Below are positions 8,668-17,830 of a stretch of 64,000 bases of DNA, in pieces. The translations under genes were made by a program, and so were the position numbers. A model generated the notes under the pieces. The model saw nothing but the letters and a program-made list of their open reading frames with translations, did no database searches and had not been told where the DNA came from. The stretch spans positions 992,001 to 1,056,000 of the forward strand of contig NZ_OZ242038.1 of the NCBI RefSeq assembly GCF_965205175.1, written 5' to 3'. How positions within the stretch are numbered: the stretch's first letter is position 1; every line of letters starts with the position of its first letter. This stretch comes from Poriferisodalis sp965205175. GTDB taxonomy: Bacteria; Actinomycetota; Acidimicrobiia; Acidimicrobiales; Poriferisodalaceae.

Positions 8668-9519
8668 TCACCTTCGGCGGGCTTGGCGCAAGACGGCGCG
8701 CATCCCGTCCGCGGCTGCCTGCGCTGCAAAGGCGACATCGTCCGCCCACAGCTGCGCTGAGCACACTTCGAGACCGATCGGCGCGGTCGAGCCCAGCTCA
8801 TCGAGGACGCGGACCATCTCGACGAGTGCGAACTCTCCGTGTCCTGGCGGGACCCGATTCGTCAGGCAGTCGTGGAGGTAGTCGGGATGCGCGGGCGCCA
8901 CCGGACCGTCGTTGAACTGCGTCGCGAAGATCTTGCTGCCGTTCAAGCAGCGCAGGTCGTCGAGGTCGTTCGTGGAGCGGGTGAGGTGCCAGCTGTCGAA
9001 GCAGTAGCCGCCGCTGGGGTGATCGGCTTCGCTGACGATCTCGCGGGCCACGGCTGCGGTGGGGATGTTGGTGAGCGAGGGAACCCACTCCAGCCCGACG
9101 AGCAGTCCATGGTCGGCGGCCCGGTCGCACAGCGCTGCGAACCCCTCCGCCGCTTGGGCGATGGCGCCGCTGTAGCTGCCGATGGCCTGCAGGTAGCGGC
9201 ATCCGAAGCGATCGGCGATCTCGTACGCGAGGGCTTCTTGGCGGGTGCATGCCGTGTCGGCACGGTGCGGGCTGGCCCAGCCCCGTACCACCTCGATGTT
9301 GGCGATCACCAGCCCGGTCTCCGCCAGCGCTCGCTCGATTCGCTGCACCTCTGCGGCGTCGGCTCGCAGTCGTTCCCAAGCGCCGAGGTACAGCCCGACT
9401 GCCGCGAAGCCGGCGTCTGCGGCGGCGCGTATGCGTGCCGGCACGTCGTCGAAGCGGGGACGGCTGAAGTGATCCCAGACGAGGTCGTTCGGGCCGAGAC
9501 TGCGTGCGTTGTCGCTCAT
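8668..9519 (-). CDS. sugar phosphate isomerase/epimerase-like TIM-barrel protein
   Basis: A 283-aa xylose-isomerase-like barrel (IolE/Hyi type family). Visible features are DLVWDHFSRP at the first strand, VIANIEVVRG, a Glu in GLEWVPS, FDSWHL carrying the Asp/His metal-site residues, GHGEFALVEMV and a final GLEVCS strand. Family members isomerise or epimerise sugars and inosose-like compounds using a divalent metal. ATG 9519 is chosen. The gene is divergent from the Rieske oxygenase at 9559, with only 39 bp between the starts, so the two are probably transcribed from back-to-back promoters. Confidence 0.85.
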   Translation of the reverse strand: MSDNARSLGPNDLVWDHFSRPRFDDVPARIRAAADAGFAAVGLYLGAWERLRADAAEVQRIERALAETGLVIANIEVVRGWASPHRADTACTRQEALAYEIADRFGCRYLQAIGSYSGAIAQAAEGFAALCDRAADHGLLVGLEWVPSLTNIPTAAVAREIVSEADHPSGGYCFDSWHLTRSTNDLDDLRCLNGSKIFATQFNDGPVAPAHPDYLHDCLTNRVPPGHGEFALVEMVRVLDELGSTAPIGLEVCSAQLWADDVAFAAQAAADGMRAVLRQARRR

Positions 9520-9558
9520 CGAGCGAGTCTTGCGCGCAGCGCGGGTACTGTCGCGCCC

Positions 9559-10983
9559 ATGGGTGAGCATCTGGCCGGCTCGGCGCTGCCCGCCAACTCA
9601 GCCGCGACCGCTCGTGGTCCAGGCTTGACGCTGCGAGAGCAGCTTCTGGCTGACCCCATTCGGCCGCCGGAACCGCTGCTGACCGAGTCGCCGTCGTTCG
9701 AGGGCGACGAGGACCTCCCCTTCGAGCCGTACCTCAGCGCGCGCCATGCCGAGCAGGAAATCAGCCATGTGTGGGGGAAGGTGTGGCAATGGGCCTGCCA
9801 TCTCGACCACCTTCCCGAACCTGGCGACTACTGCGTCTACGACGTGGGGCCGTACTCGGCACTCGTGGTCCGGGCCGGTCACGGCGAGATCAAGGCCTAC
9901 GTCAACTCCTGCATGCACCGTGGCACGCAGCTGCGTCCGGCCGGTTCGTGCGGATTCGCGCAGCAGCTCACGTGCCCGTTCCACGGCTGGACCTGGTCGC
10001 TGGAAGGCGAGCTGATCGACGTGCCTTCCCGCTGGGACTTTCCCCATGTCAGCGCTGAGAGCCACCGATTGGCGGAGATTCCGGTGGGCGTGTGGGGCGG
10101 CTTCGTGTTCGTGAGCTTCGACCCGGACGTGATGCCGCTGGAGCAGTACCTCGGTGTGCTCCCTCGGCACTTCGCTGAGATATGCGGTGAATGGGATCTC
10201 GATCAGCGCTACATCGAGACGCATGTGCGCAAGCGTCTGCCGTGCAACTGGAAGGCCGCCGCGGAGGCGTTCATCGAGGCGTACCACGTGCGCGAAACCC
10301 ACGCCACGGGCCGGCCCGGCGACGAGGTGACTGCGCAGTACGACGTCTTCGAGCCCAACGTGTCTCGCTTCATCCACACCATCGGCATGGACGGACCCGA
10401 GCGACCGGTCCCGCGGACCGAGCAGCAGATGCTGGACCACCTGACCCGCAACATTCGCCACGGCATGGAACCGTTGGAGCTTCCCGCGGGACTACGAGCG
10501 CGTGATTTCTACGCGCAGCTCACCAAGGACACCATGGGCGCTCAGTACGGGCACGATTTCTCGGGCTTGAGCCAGTCGGTCACGCTCGACAGCATCGAGT
10601 ACTTCTTGTTTCCCAATGCGTTCTTCTTCCCGGGCTTGTCGCTGCCGATGGTGTACCGCTTCCTGCCGGACCCCGACGATGTCGATGTCTGCAGCTTCGA
10701 GCTGTTGATGATGCGACCGCGGCCCGCGAACGGCGATGCGCCCCCGCCGCCGCAGGTGGTGGAATTAGAGGTGGACGACAGCTACACGCTCGCGAGCGGC
10801 CTCGGCGGACTCGGGCGGGTGTACGACCAGGACACCGCGAACTTGGCGGCACAGACGCGGGGATTCAAGGCCAGTGCCAAGGCCGGTCAGACGCTCGGCA
10901 ACTATCAGGAGTCGCGGGTGCGGCATCTGCAGCGGCGCGTGCGTGAGTGCATCGCCGCCGGCGAATCCGCTGCGAAGCCGTAG
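9559..10983 (+). CDS. Rieske non-heme iron oxygenase, alpha subunit (1 of 5)
   Basis: A 474-aa aromatic-ring-hydroxylating-type dioxygenase large subunit. The Rieske [2Fe-2S] ligands are C118-x-H120 (SCMHRGTQ) and C139-x-x-H142 (CPFHGW). The mononuclear iron site uses H243 and H248 (EAYHVRETH) and probably the Asp in LDSIEYFLFPN. ATG 9559 replaces a much longer upstream open frame because similarity begins here. A TACTGT box at 9546-9551, 7 nt before ATG, suggests a leaderless transcript. It belongs with the 26872-28308 and 31036-32703 proteins (shared VWxxVWQ, P-GDY and GNYQESRVRH-type C-terminus). No ferredoxin or reductase gene is adjacent; the substrate is unknown. Confidence 0.9.
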   Translation: MGEHLAGSALPANSAATARGPGLTLREQLLADPIRPPEPLLTESPSFEGDEDLPFEPYLSARHAEQEISHVWGKVWQWACHLDHLPEPGDYCVYDVGPYSALVVRAGHGEIKAYVNSCMHRGTQLRPAGSCGFAQQLTCPFHGWTWSLEGELIDVPSRWDFPHVSAESHRLAEIPVGVWGGFVFVSFDPDVMPLEQYLGVLPRHFAEICGEWDLDQRYIETHVRKRLPCNWKAAAEAFIEAYHVRETHATGRPGDEVTAQYDVFEPNVSRFIHTIGMDGPERPVPRTEQQMLDHLTRNIRHGMEPLELPAGLRARDFYAQLTKDTMGAQYGHDFSGLSQSVTLDSIEYFLFPNAFFFPGLSLPMVYRFLPDPDDVDVCSFELLMMRPRPANGDAPPPPQVVELEVDDSYTLASGLGGLGRVYDQDTANLAAQTRGFKASAKAGQTLGNYQESRVRHLQRRVRECIAAGESAAKP

Positions 10984-11047
10984 CCGTTCTCCTGTAGCCC
11001 TTGAGCTGTAGCTCTCAGGCTGGGCGCTGCGACTGGGGCTCGGCCGC

Positions 11048-11557
11048 TCAGGCCCACAGCGGGTCGGCGCTGCTGCCACGTCCGCTGCGAACCCAGCGCT
11101 CGCCCATCGTGGCGTAGATGCGCTCGACGCTGGTCCCGTCCACACGCAGGTGGCGCTGAGCGATCTTCCAGTGACCGTCACGTTGTGCGAAGCGATCGAT
11201 GTAGCGGCCGTTGAAGGTGTGCAGCCTCGCTCCCTCTGAAGTGTCTTCCCAGTGGAACGCCAGCACGTAACTCTCGACCGTGGCGCCGGTCGCGTCCGCG
11301 TCGAATTCGATGGCCGTGTTGCTCAGCCGGTGCTGGGTCGCCACGAACTTGGCTTCGAGGGAAGCTGGCGCGGATTCGGCGAACTGCTCGATGCGCAGCG
11401 GCGTCGGGCCGTAGTCGTGCAGTGTGGCGCCGGGATGGAACGCAGCGCAGATGAGCTCCGGACGCAGCCGGTCGATGCCGCGGCAGTAGGTCAGCAGCGC
11501 ATCGTGGATCTGGTGTCGGGCCGCCTCCATGTTGTCGCTGTGCGCAGAGGGCGTCAC
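11048..11557 (-). CDS. SnoaL-like / NTF2-fold protein
   Basis: A 169-aa small alpha+beta barrel protein of the SnoaL_4 type found among steroid isomerase-like and dehydratase-like proteins. Motifs are YCRGIDRLRPEL, FHPGATLHDYG, QHRLSNTAIEFD, VESYVLAFHW and GRYIDRFAQRDGHWKI. GTG 11557 overlaps the TGA of the upstream SDR as GTGA, so the two are translationally coupled; ATG 11530 is an in-frame alternative. It probably acts on an intermediate handled by the SDR. The exact reaction is not visible. Confidence 0.85.
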   Translation of the reverse strand: MTPSAHSDNMEAARHQIHDALLTYCRGIDRLRPELICAAFHPGATLHDYGPTPLRIEQFAESAPASLEAKFVATQHRLSNTAIEFDADATGATVESYVLAFHWEDTSEGARLHTFNGRYIDRFAQRDGHWKIAQRHLRVDGTSVERIYATMGERWVRSGRGSSADPLWA

Positions 11558-12339
11558 GCTCGCGACCCGCCGTCGACGACGAGCACATGCCCGTTCACGA
11601 AGCAGGCCAGCTCGCTGGCCAGAAACACCGCAACGCGAGCGATGTGGTCGGGGTGGCCGGCAGTCCGCAGCGGATTGGCCGCGATCACCGTTTCGATGTC
11701 CAAGCCGCTGGCGAGCAACGCGGGAGTCTCGGCGCGCACGCCCGGTGTGTCGATGACGCCCGGGGCAATCGCGTTCACTCGGATGCCCTTCGGTCCGAGT
11801 TCGTTCGCGAAAGCACGCGTCAGCGCGACTACCGCTGCCTTTGAGGCGCTGTAGGCGGAGATGTGCGCCCCGCCGCCGAGCGCAGCAATGGACGCCATGT
11901 TGATGATGCACCCGCCGTTGGGCATCCGCTTGGCGGCTTCGCGCGCAGCGCTGAACTGAGCCCGCACGTTGACCTCGAGCATTCGAGCGACGAACTCGTC
12001 GGTGGCGTCGAGCATCGAACCGGTGGTCGGGAAGATGCCGGCGTTGTTCACGAGCACGTCGATGGCGTCGGTGCCTGTGCCGGCAGCCGCAGCCGACAAC
12101 GCCTCGGCGAGGTCGCCGGGCTGGGTGATGTCGCAGCGTGCGAAGGCTGCACCAACCTCCGCGGCCGTCGATGCGGCGTCGGGGTCGGCGTCAGCGATGG
12201 TCACCGCAGCACCGGCTTCGAGGAACCTGGATGCGATGGCCCGCCCGATGCCTTTGCCCCCTCCGGTGACCAGCGCTCGCTTGCCACGCAGATCTATCAG
12301 CGCTTCAAGCGGTCGGGCCTCAATTCGATTCTCGTTCAC
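11554..12339 (-). CDS. SDR family oxidoreductase
   Basis: A 261-aa classical short-chain dehydrogenase. TGGGKGIG (near residue 26) binds the dinucleotide, LVNNAG follows, and Ser in NMASIAAL plus YSASKAA give the catalytic triad. The C-terminus HVLVVDGGSRA is typical. The start is GTG 12339, with AAGG 8 nt upstream, or leaderless from TAAGGT. It is the first gene of a two-gene unit with the SnoaL-like protein. NAD is slightly favoured by an Asp at the end of strand 2 (TIADADP). Confidence 0.9.
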   Translation of the reverse strand: MNENRIEARPLEALIDLRGKRALVTGGGKGIGRAIASRFLEAGAAVTIADADPDAASTAAEVGAAFARCDITQPGDLAEALSAAAAGTGTDAIDVLVNNAGIFPTTGSMLDATDEFVARMLEVNVRAQFSAAREAAKRMPNGGCIINMASIAALGGGAHISAYSASKAAVVALTRAFANELGPKGIRVNAIAPGVIDTPGVRAETPALLASGLDIETVIAANPLRTAGHPDHIARVAVFLASELACFVNGHVLVVDGGSRA

Positions 12340-12537
12340 GTTGCGACCTTAGATGCCGCGTCAGCGAGATGCCCCGCAGATGCAGCGCATGCAGCAAGCC
12401 GCTGACATGACGTCGCGTGAGCGAGCCCCGCTTCCGGTCACCTCAGTCGCTGCACGGTGCGTGCGAGCTGCGCGAACCTGAACGGCATGCGCAGCGCCTT
12501 GGCTGACGGTCGGGTGCCGGACGAGGGACGCGGCTCT

Positions 12538-14286
12538 ATGCCAGATCACGCAGGGCCAGGCCACACAGGGTCACACCACACCGCATCCCGAGACCGCAGC
12601 GAGTACGCCCCGACCGACATTGAGGCGAAGGCTGTCGATGTGGTGGTCATGGGCGGCGGTGCCGCTGGACTGGTTGCCGCTATCGCCGCGGCAGACGGCG
12701 GCGCCTCGGTCGCGCTGGTCGAGAAGTCGGATCTCGTCGGCGGCACCACGGCGATGAGCGGCGGGATCATCTGGATGCCGGTGAATCACTTGCAGGCCGA
12801 GGCAGGCATAGCCGACAGCCGCAGCCAAGCACTCGCGTATCTCCAAGCGCTCTCGTTGGGGCGCATCGACTCCGACATGGTCGCCACCTTGGTGGACACC
12901 GGGCCCGAGGCGCTGCGCTACCTCGACGAGCACACCCCGTGCGGGTTCCACCTGATCCGCGGCTACCCCGACTATCACCCCGAGCATCCCGGGGGTCTGC
13001 CGGGCGGCGGGCGCTCAGTCGACAACGCGCTGTTCAGCTTCGACGAGCTCGGCGACTGGGCGGCATGCGTGCGTAACGACCGCGGCGCCCATCCGATCAT
13101 GCTCACCGAGACGCCGCTGGGCGGTGCGACCGAACTGCCGCCTGCTGAGGTGCTTGCTGAGCGGGCGCGACGCGGTGAGCACGGTATGGGGCTGGCGCTG
13201 GTAGGGGCGCTGTTGCGCGGCGTGCTGGACCGAGGAATTGCGCCGTTGCTGCGAGCACCGGCCCGCCGCCTGATCACGCAGGATCACTCTGCGGACCCCG
13301 GCGGCAGCGGCGCTCACGGGCCCGATTCGGGAGCGCGTGTGCGTGGCATTGAGCTGGTCGACGGGCGTGTGATCCGAGCCGGAGCGGCGATCATCGCAAC
13401 CGGCGGTTTCGAATGGAATCCTGAGCTCACCGCAGCCTTCTTGCGAGGCCCGATGACGGCGCCTGCGGGTGCGCCGACCAACACGGGCGACGGGCTGAGC
13501 ATGGCCATGTGGGCCGGCGCGCGGCTGGACAACATGTCCAGCGCTTGGTGGGTGCCGGTGGTGCGGGTGCCCGGCGAGCACAGCTTCGGGCATCCTCGGG
13601 TGCGGCTGATCCTGCTGGAGCGAACCCGTCCTGGATCGATCATGGTGAATGCGCTCGGCAAGCGATTCACCAATGAGGCCGGCAACTACAACGCTATGGG
13701 CGGCGCGTTCCACACCTTCGACGCCGCCGGCTTCTGCTACCCGAATCTTCCGTGCTGGCTCGTGTTCGATCACCGACACAAGCTGAGCTACGACGTCGCA
13801 GGAGCACCGCCCGGGTCGGAGGCGCCGAGCTGGATGGCACGCGCCGACACGCTCGACGAACTCGCCGGGAAGATCGGCGTCCCGGCTCGCTCGCTGGAGG
13901 CCACGGTGGCGCGCTTCAACACCGACACAGCAACCGGAAGCGACACGGAGTTCGGCCGCGGTGACAGCGCGTACGACACCTTCAACGGCGATCGGCGCAT
14001 CGCTGGCGTCGGTGCGACGCTCGGGCCGCTCGACGAGCCGCCGTACTACGCCGTGGAGATCGAGCTCGGTGCGCTGGGCACCAACGGCGGTCCCAAGACC
14101 GACACGAGGTGTCGCGTGCTGGCGAGTGCCGGCGGTGTCATCGACGGTCTGTACGCAGCGGGCAACGCGATGGCGGCACCCACCGGGATGGCCTACGGAG
14201 GCGCCGGCGGCACGCTCGGCCCCGCCATCACCACCGGCTTCATCGCGGGCCGCGATGCCGCACGCACCGTCGCCGCAGCGCCGTGA
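12538..14286 (+). CDS. FAD-dependent oxidoreductase, 3-ketosteroid dehydrogenase / fumarate reductase flavoprotein type
   Basis: A 582-aa flavoprotein. VVMGGGAAGLVAAIAA is the FAD-binding Rossmann motif, followed by LVEKSDLVGGTTAMSGG, a substrate domain, FTNEAGNYNAM, and the C-terminal FAD segment GLYAAGNAMAAPTGMAYGGAG. This is the KstD/FRD layout; KstD enzymes introduce a 1,2 double bond into 3-ketosteroids, but related proteins take other substrates. ATG 12538 follows GAGGG; ATG 12487 is in frame upstream. Steroid or terpenoid breakdown is possible given the surrounding SDRs, SnoaL protein and Rieske oxygenases, but it is inference. Confidence 0.85.
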   Translation: MPDHAGPGHTGSHHTASRDRSEYAPTDIEAKAVDVVVMGGGAAGLVAAIAAADGGASVALVEKSDLVGGTTAMSGGIIWMPVNHLQAEAGIADSRSQALAYLQALSLGRIDSDMVATLVDTGPEALRYLDEHTPCGFHLIRGYPDYHPEHPGGLPGGGRSVDNALFSFDELGDWAACVRNDRGAHPIMLTETPLGGATELPPAEVLAERARRGEHGMGLALVGALLRGVLDRGIAPLLRAPARRLITQDHSADPGGSGAHGPDSGARVRGIELVDGRVIRAGAAIIATGGFEWNPELTAAFLRGPMTAPAGAPTNTGDGLSMAMWAGARLDNMSSAWWVPVVRVPGEHSFGHPRVRLILLERTRPGSIMVNALGKRFTNEAGNYNAMGGAFHTFDAAGFCYPNLPCWLVFDHRHKLSYDVAGAPPGSEAPSWMARADTLDELAGKIGVPARSLEATVARFNTDTATGSDTEFGRGDSAYDTFNGDRRIAGVGATLGPLDEPPYYAVEIELGALGTNGGPKTDTRCRVLASAGGVIDGLYAAGNAMAAPTGMAYGGAGGTLGPAITTGFIAGRDAARTVAAAP

Positions 14287-14370
14287 ATTCCAAGACAGTC
14301 GCCACGCACGCACAAGAGGCTCAACCCACCAGCACCCTGCGGACAAACCCCGGCACGACACATCGCTAAG

Positions 14371-15645
14371 ATGCTCATGAAGATACAGTTCCGTTGGTGG
14401 CCTATGGTGGTCCTGCTCATGGTAGCTGCCTGCACAATCGGCGAGAACACAACTGATCCAGCTAGCGACAATTCGAGTGCAGAACCGACGCAATCGGTGC
14501 CGATATTGTTGCCGACGCATACCGATACGCGGCCGACTCCAACAGCGGCAGCCACTGCTACTTCGGGGAGCGTTTGGGGCCCACGTCCAGCGAATGTCCT
14601 GCCATTACCGTGGGCAGACTTCCATGAGATGTATGAGCCGCAATGGTCAGTTTCGGGCGAAACAGCTTCGATAGAGTTTGAGATTGAAGGAACGTTGCGC
14701 ATAGATGGTCGATGTGCGTATCTCGACCAGGGGCGTGATCTGCAAAGCGACTCAGACTTCATGGTGCGCTTCGTGCTGAGTTTGCCGAAGGGTCTTACCC
14801 AATACGACGAGACAAGCGACGAGCTTTGGCTGCATCAGCGCATGCACGTTCAAGGTCCGTTCGGACACGAAGACGAAGTCATCATCGACGACGCAGACGG
14901 TGGCAGCATCCGCAGCACCGAATGTGGAGACTATCCCATACGGGCAGTACGTGGCATCGAGCGCTGTATTGACCGCCATCACTACCGTTGCACTGTCGCT
15001 GCATATTCCATGGCTTATGGTGTGCTGCCGTCAGAAGCACAGCGACGTCTCGACCGTGTCCCAGAGATGGAGATGGTGCTTGCTAGCTTGCGAACATTAG
15101 AGTCTACGCGAACTGCTGGCTGGGATATTGACGCTCTTGATTGGTATTTTGTGGACAGGTCAGTGGCAGGTACAGGTGTGCTCCCGCGGCCGGACGAGCC
15201 GTTCGTCGCTTGGCTATGGTTGACCGGCCAAGAACCGCCAAACCCTGCCGCCGCTGCGCTCGCTGCACAACACCACGATGTGGAGATTCGCACCGGTGCC
15301 GCCGTGACCCACGCTGCGCTTATCGCCGCGTATGAGGCGTTCGACAACGGCCGTGGAGTCTCTCTGCTTCTTGAGGCTGCCGACGGTGGACAGCGCCGAT
15401 GGGAATTGGCCGAAATGCTGGCCAAGACATGGGTCGATCACCGTGCCAACCGACTCAGCATTGTCGTGGACCCGACCCGGATGGCACGTACAGATGCGTG
15501 GGCGCTGCTCGGCGTTCACACTGGAAAAGGCTTCCCTCCAGATGATGCCGAACTCTTTGCCAAGCTCGAGCAGGAGCTGCGGCCACTCATTGAGGTTCCG
15601 TTCGCCGTCGTTCGAGGACAGATGGTGGCTGAAGAATACGACTAG
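14371..15645 (+). CDS. hypothetical lipoprotein, lower GC than neighbours
   Basis: A 424-aa protein I do not recognise. A lipobox (VVLLMVAAC, Cys 21) predicts export and lipid attachment, followed by a Thr/Pro/Ser-rich linker to about residue 68. The rest is a globular domain with six Cys or so and acidic stretches, with no known motif. Codon use and GC are visibly lower than in the genes on both sides, a hint of recent transfer. The start is ATG 14371 or 14377. Its TAG stop and that of the convergent Rieske gene share the palindrome CTAG at 15642-15645. Confidence 0.75.
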   Translation: MLMKIQFRWWPMVVLLMVAACTIGENTTDPASDNSSAEPTQSVPILLPTHTDTRPTPTAAATATSGSVWGPRPANVLPLPWADFHEMYEPQWSVSGETASIEFEIEGTLRIDGRCAYLDQGRDLQSDSDFMVRFVLSLPKGLTQYDETSDELWLHQRMHVQGPFGHEDEVIIDDADGGSIRSTECGDYPIRAVRGIERCIDRHHYRCTVAAYSMAYGVLPSEAQRRLDRVPEMEMVLASLRTLESTRTAGWDIDALDWYFVDRSVAGTGVLPRPDEPFVAWLWLTGQEPPNPAAAALAAQHHDVEIRTGAAVTHAALIAAYEAFDNGRGVSLLLEAADGGQRRWELAEMLAKTWVDHRANRLSIVVDPTRMARTDAWALLGVHTGKGFPPDDAELFAKLEQELRPLIEVPFAVVRGQMVAEEYD

Positions 15646-16907
15646 CGTTCGATGAAGTCGTGGAGCAGTTGCGGCACGCGCATGGCCGAGGGGATGCGCT
15701 CTGGCCCGATGACTCTGTCGAGCTGCTCATGCAGGTGCCAGATGCGCCGTTCTTGGTAGTTGAGGGGAATGCCGCGCAGGGCCGGTGACTCCATCGATTC
15801 CTGCATGGGCGTCATGTTCATCATGTCCTCGTCCATGATCTGGTCGAATCCGGCGCGCTGCTCTTGCCAGTGCTGCGGCAGTTCGCCGTCGCCCCAGTCG
15901 TGGCGACCGCCGGCAGTGGGGGCGTAGTAGATCCAGTCGAGGCGGGTGGATCGCTTGTCCATCGGCCAGAACAGCAGCACCGGAAAGCCGATCCGCCCGA
16001 GCGGGATGATGATGTTCGGAAACAGGCTGATGGCCGTGCTGGTGCAGTCGACGATCGCCGGCACACGGGGGGCTGTCGCGAACGGGCCTTGGTCCAGCAG
16101 CTTCCAGTCATCCCACGAATCCATGCCCACCCGCTGACAGTTCTGCTTGGAGTAGGGCGTGATCATGCGGCTGTGGCCGTTCGGGTACAGCCCCATCGCC
16201 GCCCCTCGGTTGTCCAGCACCGACACGCCATTGCGAGAGTGGATGTGCCGAAAGTGGTAGACTTCCAAGAACGCCTCGGCAGTGACCTTCCAGTTGCACG
16301 GCACGACCACGCTGCGGCGGTAGATCTCTCGCAGCTGCTCGCAGTCGAAGGGCTCGAAGATCTCCGCGATGGGGCCGATCCAGTCCGCCAAGGGCTGTGC
16401 GGCCGGGTCGCGATTGACGAAGACGAAACCTGCGAACGTTTCGCAGCTCACCTGCGGCAGGCAGCGAACCGACCGGTCCAAGCCGACGAAGTCGCGCTCG
16501 TCGGGCAGCGAGACCAGCGTGCCGCCGTCGATCTCGTACGTCCAGGAGTGGTACTGGCACCGCAGCCTGCGTGAGCTGCCGCGTGCCTCACGTACCACTG
16601 GTGCTCCCCGATGCTGGCACGTGTTGTAGAAGCAGCGGATCCGGCCATCGGTGCCGCGTACCACCAGCAGCGGAACGCCCAAGTCCGCGAACACGAAGTA
16701 GTCGCCCGGCGCAGCAACGTCTTCGGCGCGCCCGGCGATGACCCACGTGCGGGGCCACAGGTGCGCGTTCTCGAGCTGCGCGAACTCGTCGGAGGTGTGC
16801 CGAGCCACGGGAATGTCGTCGAACGCAGGAAAGCCGTCGGGCGGGCCGACACGCCCGAACTCATAAGCCATGTCGGACCTGATGCGGTCGATCAGCGCGG
16901 CGTCCAT
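15642..16907 (-). CDS. Rieske non-heme iron oxygenase, alpha subunit (2 of 5)
   Basis: A 421-aa ring-hydroxylating-type oxygenase. Rieske ligands are C97-x-H99 (TCQHRGAP) and C117-x-x-H120 (CQYHSW). The catalytic iron site lies in EVYHFRHIH, with a later acidic residue before ISLFPNI. The C-terminus LNYQERRIWHLHEQLD is typical. It is more distant from the other four and resembles choline/glycine-betaine-type and phenylpropionate-type enzymes only in general layout. The start is ATG 16907. It reads convergently with the lipoprotein gene and upstream of livF on the same strand. Confidence 0.9.
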   Translation of the reverse strand: MDAALIDRIRSDMAYEFGRVGPPDGFPAFDDIPVARHTSDEFAQLENAHLWPRTWVIAGRAEDVAAPGDYFVFADLGVPLLVVRGTDGRIRCFYNTCQHRGAPVVREARGSSRRLRCQYHSWTYEIDGGTLVSLPDERDFVGLDRSVRCLPQVSCETFAGFVFVNRDPAAQPLADWIGPIAEIFEPFDCEQLREIYRRSVVVPCNWKVTAEAFLEVYHFRHIHSRNGVSVLDNRGAAMGLYPNGHSRMITPYSKQNCQRVGMDSWDDWKLLDQGPFATAPRVPAIVDCTSTAISLFPNIIIPLGRIGFPVLLFWPMDKRSTRLDWIYYAPTAGGRHDWGDGELPQHWQEQRAGFDQIMDEDMMNMTPMQESMESPALRGIPLNYQERRIWHLHEQLDRVIGPERIPSAMRVPQLLHDFIER

Positions 16908-16996
16908 CCGTGTTCGACCCTAACGAGCTCGACGATGCAGGGCAGCCCGACGTGGCTGCGTGCGGCTCGACCTGCCGGACCTGCACGCCGAGTTCG

Positions 16997-17830
16997 TCAC
17001 GCGTCCAGCTCGTCCCCGCCGAGATAGCTCGCCGCCAGCAGTTCTTGATGCTGCTTCAGCTCGTCAGCCGTGCCTTCCATGACGATGCTGCCGCGGTTCA
17101 TCACATACGCTCGGTCCACGACCTCCAGCGCCATGTGAATGTGCTGCTCCACGATCAGCACACCGGCCCCGGTGGACTCGGCTACATCGCGCACCAACGG
17201 CAGCAGCCGTTCGACGATGACCGGCGCCAGCCCGAGGCTCATCTCGTCCACCAGCAGCAGTCGCGGGCGTCCCGCCAGCGCCCGCGCCATGGCCAGCATC
17301 TGCTGTTCCCCGCCGGACAGCAGTCCGGCCCGGCGATCCAGCAGTCCGCGCAGCGCCGGCAGCATGTCCAAGGCGTGATCGAGGTCTTCGGACTCGTTGT
17401 CGGACTCGCGCAGACCCAGCCGCAGGTTCTCCTCGGTGGTCAGATCGAAGAAGAGCGAACGGTCTTCGGCCACGTGAGCCACGCCGAGTCGTGCGTTTCG
17501 ATGCGGGTACTTGGTGTCCACGGCGATGCCGTCGATCCGCACCTGTCCGGCGAGCGGCTTGATCAAGCCCGAGACGGTCAGCAGCGTGGTCGTCTTGCCC
17601 GCGCCATTGGGTCCCAGCAGCGCCACCACCTCGCCTGGACGAACCGACAGGTCCAGATCGCGCACCACCGCGACGCCTCCGTAGCCCGCGTGCAGGCCCG
17701 AGATGGCAATGCCTGCATCCGCGGACGCCGAACCGGCATCGGCGTCGGTCGAATCGCCGTTCAGCGCTGCCGCAGCTCCTCGCCGCGAGCGACGCTTCCA
17801 CAGGGACCGCTGCTGCGTGCTGCTGCTCAC
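16997..17830 (-). CDS. livF: ABC transporter ATP-binding protein, LivF type
   Basis: A 277-aa ATPase of the branched-chain amino acid import family. Walker A is GPNGAGKTT, the signature is LSGGEQQML, and Walker B is LLLVDEMS. The unusual N-terminal 40 residues (basic then Ala/Asp-rich) precede the domain. ATG 17830 overlaps the livG stop as ATGA. It is the last gene of the livJ-livHM-livG-livF operon on the minus strand. The ligand could be an amino acid or, given the catabolic setting, another small carboxylate or amide. Confidence 0.9.
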   Translation of the reverse strand: MSSSTQQRSLWKRRSRRGAAAALNGDSTDADAGSASADAGIAISGLHAGYGGVAVVRDLDLSVRPGEVVALLGPNGAGKTTTLLTVSGLIKPLAGQVRIDGIAVDTKYPHRNARLGVAHVAEDRSLFFDLTTEENLRLGLRESDNESEDLDHALDMLPALRGLLDRRAGLLSGGEQQMLAMARALAGRPRLLLVDEMSLGLAPVIVERLLPLVRDVAESTGAGVLIVEQHIHMALEVVDRAYVMNRGSIVMEGTADELKQHQELLAASYLGGDELDA

